From an uncultured Micrococcales bacterium (GTDB lineage Bacteria; Actinomycetota; Actinomycetes; Actinomycetales; Microbacteriaceae): a DNA stretch of 15,623 nucleotides. Within the stretch, counting starts at the first letter, position 1; each line of letters starts with the position of its first letter. Of this stretch, positions 13,318 to 15,623 are shown in pieces. The notes beneath the pieces are model-generated. The model searched no databases. It was not told the origin of the DNA and worked only from the letters and a program-made list of their open reading frames with translations. A program made the position numbers and the translations under genes. The DNA lies in NCBI GenBank assembly GCA_903820955.1, contig CAIJJH010000004.1, positions 1 through 15,623 on the forward strand. The letters run 5' to 3'.

Positions 13318-15623
13318 ATGACCGAGCACGAAAGCGAATATGACATCGCTGCGCTTCAAGAGCGCTGGTTGCCGGTCTGGGACGACCTAAAGCCGTTCAA
13401 CTCCGGAATCGAGGGCGATCCTCGCCCCAAGAAATATGTTCTCGACATGTTTCCGTACCCATCCGGCGACCTGCACATGGGCCATGCCGAGGCCTACGCG
13501 CTCGGTGACGTAATCTCTCGCTACTGGGTTCAGCGGGGCTACAACGTGATGCACCCAATCGGCTGGGACTCGTTCGGTCTTCCCGCCGAAAACGCCGCCA
13601 TCAAGCGCGGCTTGGACCCTCGTGGCTGGACCTACGACAACATTGCTCAGCAGCGCGCATCGATGCGCCGTTACGCCTGCTCATTCGACTGGGATCGCGT
13701 CCTGGTCACCTCCGATGAGATCTACTACCGCTGGAACCAGTGGTTGTTCCTCGAGTTCTACAAGCGCGGGCTTGCCTATCGCAAGAATTCCGCAGTCAAC
13801 TGGTGCCCCTCCTGCCAGACAGTTTTAGCTAACGAGCAGGTAGTTCAGGGACTATGCGAACGCTGCGACGCGGTGGCCACGAAAAAAACCCTGACCCAGT
13901 GGTATTTCAAGGTCACCGAATACGCCGACCGTTTGCTAGATGACCTAGACACTCTCGAGGGCAACTGGCCATCGAAGGTGCTTTCGATGCAACGCAACTG
14001 GATCGGTCGCTCCTACGGTGCCGAAGTTACCTTTGACGTCGAGGGTTTCGACGAAGCGATCACCGTCTTCACCACCCGGCCAGACACCTTGTTCGGCGCA
14101 ACCTTCATGGTTGTTGCTGCCGATAGTGCTCTCGCTGGCAAGCTTGCCGCCGGTGCAGATGCCGACACCCGCAAGGCCTTCGACGCGTATCTCGAACTGG
14201 TCAAGAAGTCGAATGACATCGAGCGTCTAGCGACCGACCGCGAAAAGACCGGCGTGTTCCTGGGTTCTTACGCAATCAACCCGGTCAACGGCGAAAAGCT
14301 GCCGATCTGGGCGTCCGACTACGTGTTGGCCGACTATGGAACCGGCGCGATTATGGCTGTTCCGGCCCACGACCAGCGCGATGGCGAATTCGCTAGAACT
14401 TTTGACTTGCCGATACGTGTTGTCGTTGACAACGCGGACGACATAGCCGGCGACGGCCCGCACATCAACTCGGGGCCTCTCGATGGTCTGAACAAAAAGG
14501 ACGCGATCACCAAGGTGCTCGAACTACTCGAGAGCACGGGCAAGGCGAAGGCGACCAAGAACTTTAGGCTTCGCGACTGGCTGATTTCGCGCCAGCGCTA
14601 CTGGGGAACGCCGATTCCGATCATTCACTGCGAGTCTTGCGGCGAAGTCCCGGTTCCGGCCGAATCCCTGCCCGTGGTTCTACCTTCGACAGAGGGTCTC
14701 GACCTGAAGCCAAAGGGCACCAGTCCGCTCGGTGGCGCTGCCGATTGGGTAAACGTTCCTTGCCCGCACTGCGCCAAGCCTGCCAAGCGCGACACTGACA
14801 CCATGGACACCTTCGTGGACTCGTCCTGGTATTTCTTGCGATTCCTGTCACCGAATAGCGAAACCGAGGCTTTCCCGGTTCAGGCCGCCAAGGATTGGGC
14901 GCCAGTCGATCAATACGTCGGCGGAGTGACCCACGCGATCCTGCACCTGCTCTACGCACGCTTCTTCACCAAGGTCCTGCACGACATGGGTCTGGTCGAC
15001 TTTGACGAACCGTTCACGCGTCTACTCAACCAGGGCATGGTTCTCATGAACGGCTCGGCGATGTCGAAGTCACGCGGAAACATCGTTGCACTGAGCGCTC
15101 AACTCGACGAACACGGTGTCGATGCCGTGCGTCTCACCATGGCTTTTGCTGGCCCGCCCGAGGACGACATCGACTGGGCAGATGTTTCGCCATCTGGCTC
15201 GGCAAAGTTCTTGGCTCGCGCCTGGCGTGCCGCAAACGACGTCACCAGCGAGAAAGGCGTCGACTTTGCCACTGGCAACAAGGAGATGCGCAAGGCGACC
15301 CACACCTTCCTTCGCGACTTCGGCCCGCTAATCGAAAGCTTCAAGTTCAATGTAGGAGTTGCCAAGCTAATGGAGCTTGTGAACGCGCTTCGCAAGGCGA
15401 TCGATGGCGAAGCGGGACCTAAAGACCCAGCGGTTCGCGAGGGTGCCGAGGTTGTCGCGAAGGCGGTATCGTTATTCGCGCCTTACACGGCAGAGGACAT
15501 GTGGAGCAAACTCGGTTACGAGCCGGGTGTTGCACTCGCTCTCTTGCAGTCAGCCGATGAATCTTTGCTCGTTGAAAGCAACACAATCGCCGTAGTGCAG
15601 GTCAATGGCAAGCTTCGCGACAA
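13318..15623 (+). CDS. leuS: Leucyl-tRNA synthetase (3' end beyond window)
   Basis: Class Ia synthetase that charges tRNA-Leu. The open frame from ATG 13318 runs to the window end without a stop: 768 complete codons plus two bases, so the C-terminal anticodon-binding part is incomplete. Visible elements are the HIGH-type motif HMGH (53-56) in [15 protein letters not shown], a zinc-type cluster (Cys163, Cys166, Cys180, Cys183), the CP1 editing domain with [12 protein letters not shown] and [12 protein letters not shown], a second CESCG/CPHC cluster, [14 protein letters not shown], and the KMSKS loop as AMSKS (581-585) with Ala in the first position. GAAGAG (13304-13309) is a modest Shine-Dalgarno. 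It follows pabB by 39 bp with no terminator seen, so co-transcription is possible. Confidence 0.96.
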   Translation, partial: MTEHESEYDIAALQERWLPVWDDLKPFNSGIEGDPRPKKYVLDMFPYPSGDLHMGHAEAYALGDVISRYWVQRGYNVMHPIGWDSFGLPAENAAIKRGLDPRGWTYDNIAQQRASMRRYACSFDWDRVLVTSDEIYYRWNQWLFLEFYKRGLAYRKNSAVNWCPSCQTVLANEQVVQGLCERCDAVATKKTLTQWYFKVTEYADRLLDDLDTLEGNWPSKVLSMQRNWIGRSYGAEVTFDVEGFDEAITVFTTRPDTLFGATFMVVAADSALAGKLAAGADADTRKAFDAYLELVKKSNDIERLATDREKTGVFLGSYAINPVNGEKLPIWASDYVLADYGTGAIMAVPAHDQRDGEFARTFDLPIRVVVDNADDIAGDGPHINSGPLDGLNKKDAITKVLELLESTGKAKATKNFRLRDWLISRQRYWGTPIPIIHCESCGEVPVPAESLPVVLPSTEGLDLKPKGTSPLGGAADWVNVPCPHCAKPAKRDTDTMDTFVDSSWYFLRFLSPNSETEAFPVQAAKDWAPVDQYVGGVTHAILHLLYARFFTKVLHDMGLVDFDEPFTRLLNQGMVLMNGSAMSKSRGNIVALSAQLDEHGVDAVRLTMAFAGPPEDDIDWADVSPSGSAKFLARAWRAANDVTSEKGVDFATGNKEMRKATHTFLRDFGPLIESFKFNVGVAKLMELVNALRKAIDGEAGPKDPAVREGAEVVAKAVSLFAPYTAEDMWSKLGYEPGVALALLQSADESLLVESNTIAVVQVNGKLRD

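Noticed and set aside
1-15623. CRISPR arrays, insertion sequences, integrases, toxin-antitoxin pairs or defence islands
   Set aside because: No repeats, transposase motifs or compositional break seen; all genes are ordinary chromosomal functions.

Overview
The window looks like core chromosome from a high-GC Gram-positive bacterium (Actinobacteria), most likely a Microbacteriaceae relative with a small genome and moderate GC, such as the freshwater Rhodoluna/Aquiluna type. That placement is inference. It rests on the gene order obg-proB-proA-(small membrane protein)-nadD-(membrane protein)-rsfS-tRNA-Ala, a perfect actinobacterial-type LexA box, a DUF6504-like gene coupled to dnaE2, several start codons that look leaderless, and GC content that appears to be in the mid-50s percent. 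There are no insertion sequences, phage genes, CRISPR arrays or other clear signs of transfer, and no gap between genes exceeds 300 bp.

Left part (1-5544, + strand): a compact gene train for ribosome assembly, proline and NAD synthesis. The order is Obg GTPase, a short ProB lacking a PUA domain, ProA, a 57-aa single-pass membrane protein, NadD, a 203-aa acidic membrane-anchored protein of unknown function, RsfS, tRNA-Ala(GGC) and a clear intrinsic terminator. Overlapping or abutting stop/start codons (obg/proB, proB/proA, nadD/orf203) point to translational coupling. Three hairpins may tune the train: one over the obg Shine-Dalgarno, one at the proA stop codon, and one just before nadD.

Middle (5566-9780): deoC on the + strand has a -10 box placed so that its mRNA should begin at the ATG. 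It converges with, and overlaps by 9 bp, a two-gene SOS operon on the - strand. That operon runs from a perfect LexA operator (9715-9736) through a 96-aa DUF6504-like protein into the error-prone polymerase DnaE2. The usual mutasome partners ImuA'/ImuB are not in the window.

Right part (9781-15623): a - strand gene group of PabC-like lyase, DedA membrane protein and SRAP (YedK/HMCES-like abasic-site DNA-protein crosslink protein) runs toward the SOS operon. Diverging from pabC is pabB (PIKGT signature of aminodeoxychorismate synthase). The short pabC/pabB gap holds a near-symmetric -10 element that could serve both strands. The two folate (pABA) genes are therefore divergently paired. The window ends inside leuS, whose first 768 codons are visible.

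The points most worth a second look are the SOS operon without imuB beside an SRAP gene, the shared -10 of pabC/pabB, the leaderless deoC, and the two small uncharacterised membrane proteins in the nadD/rsfS train.
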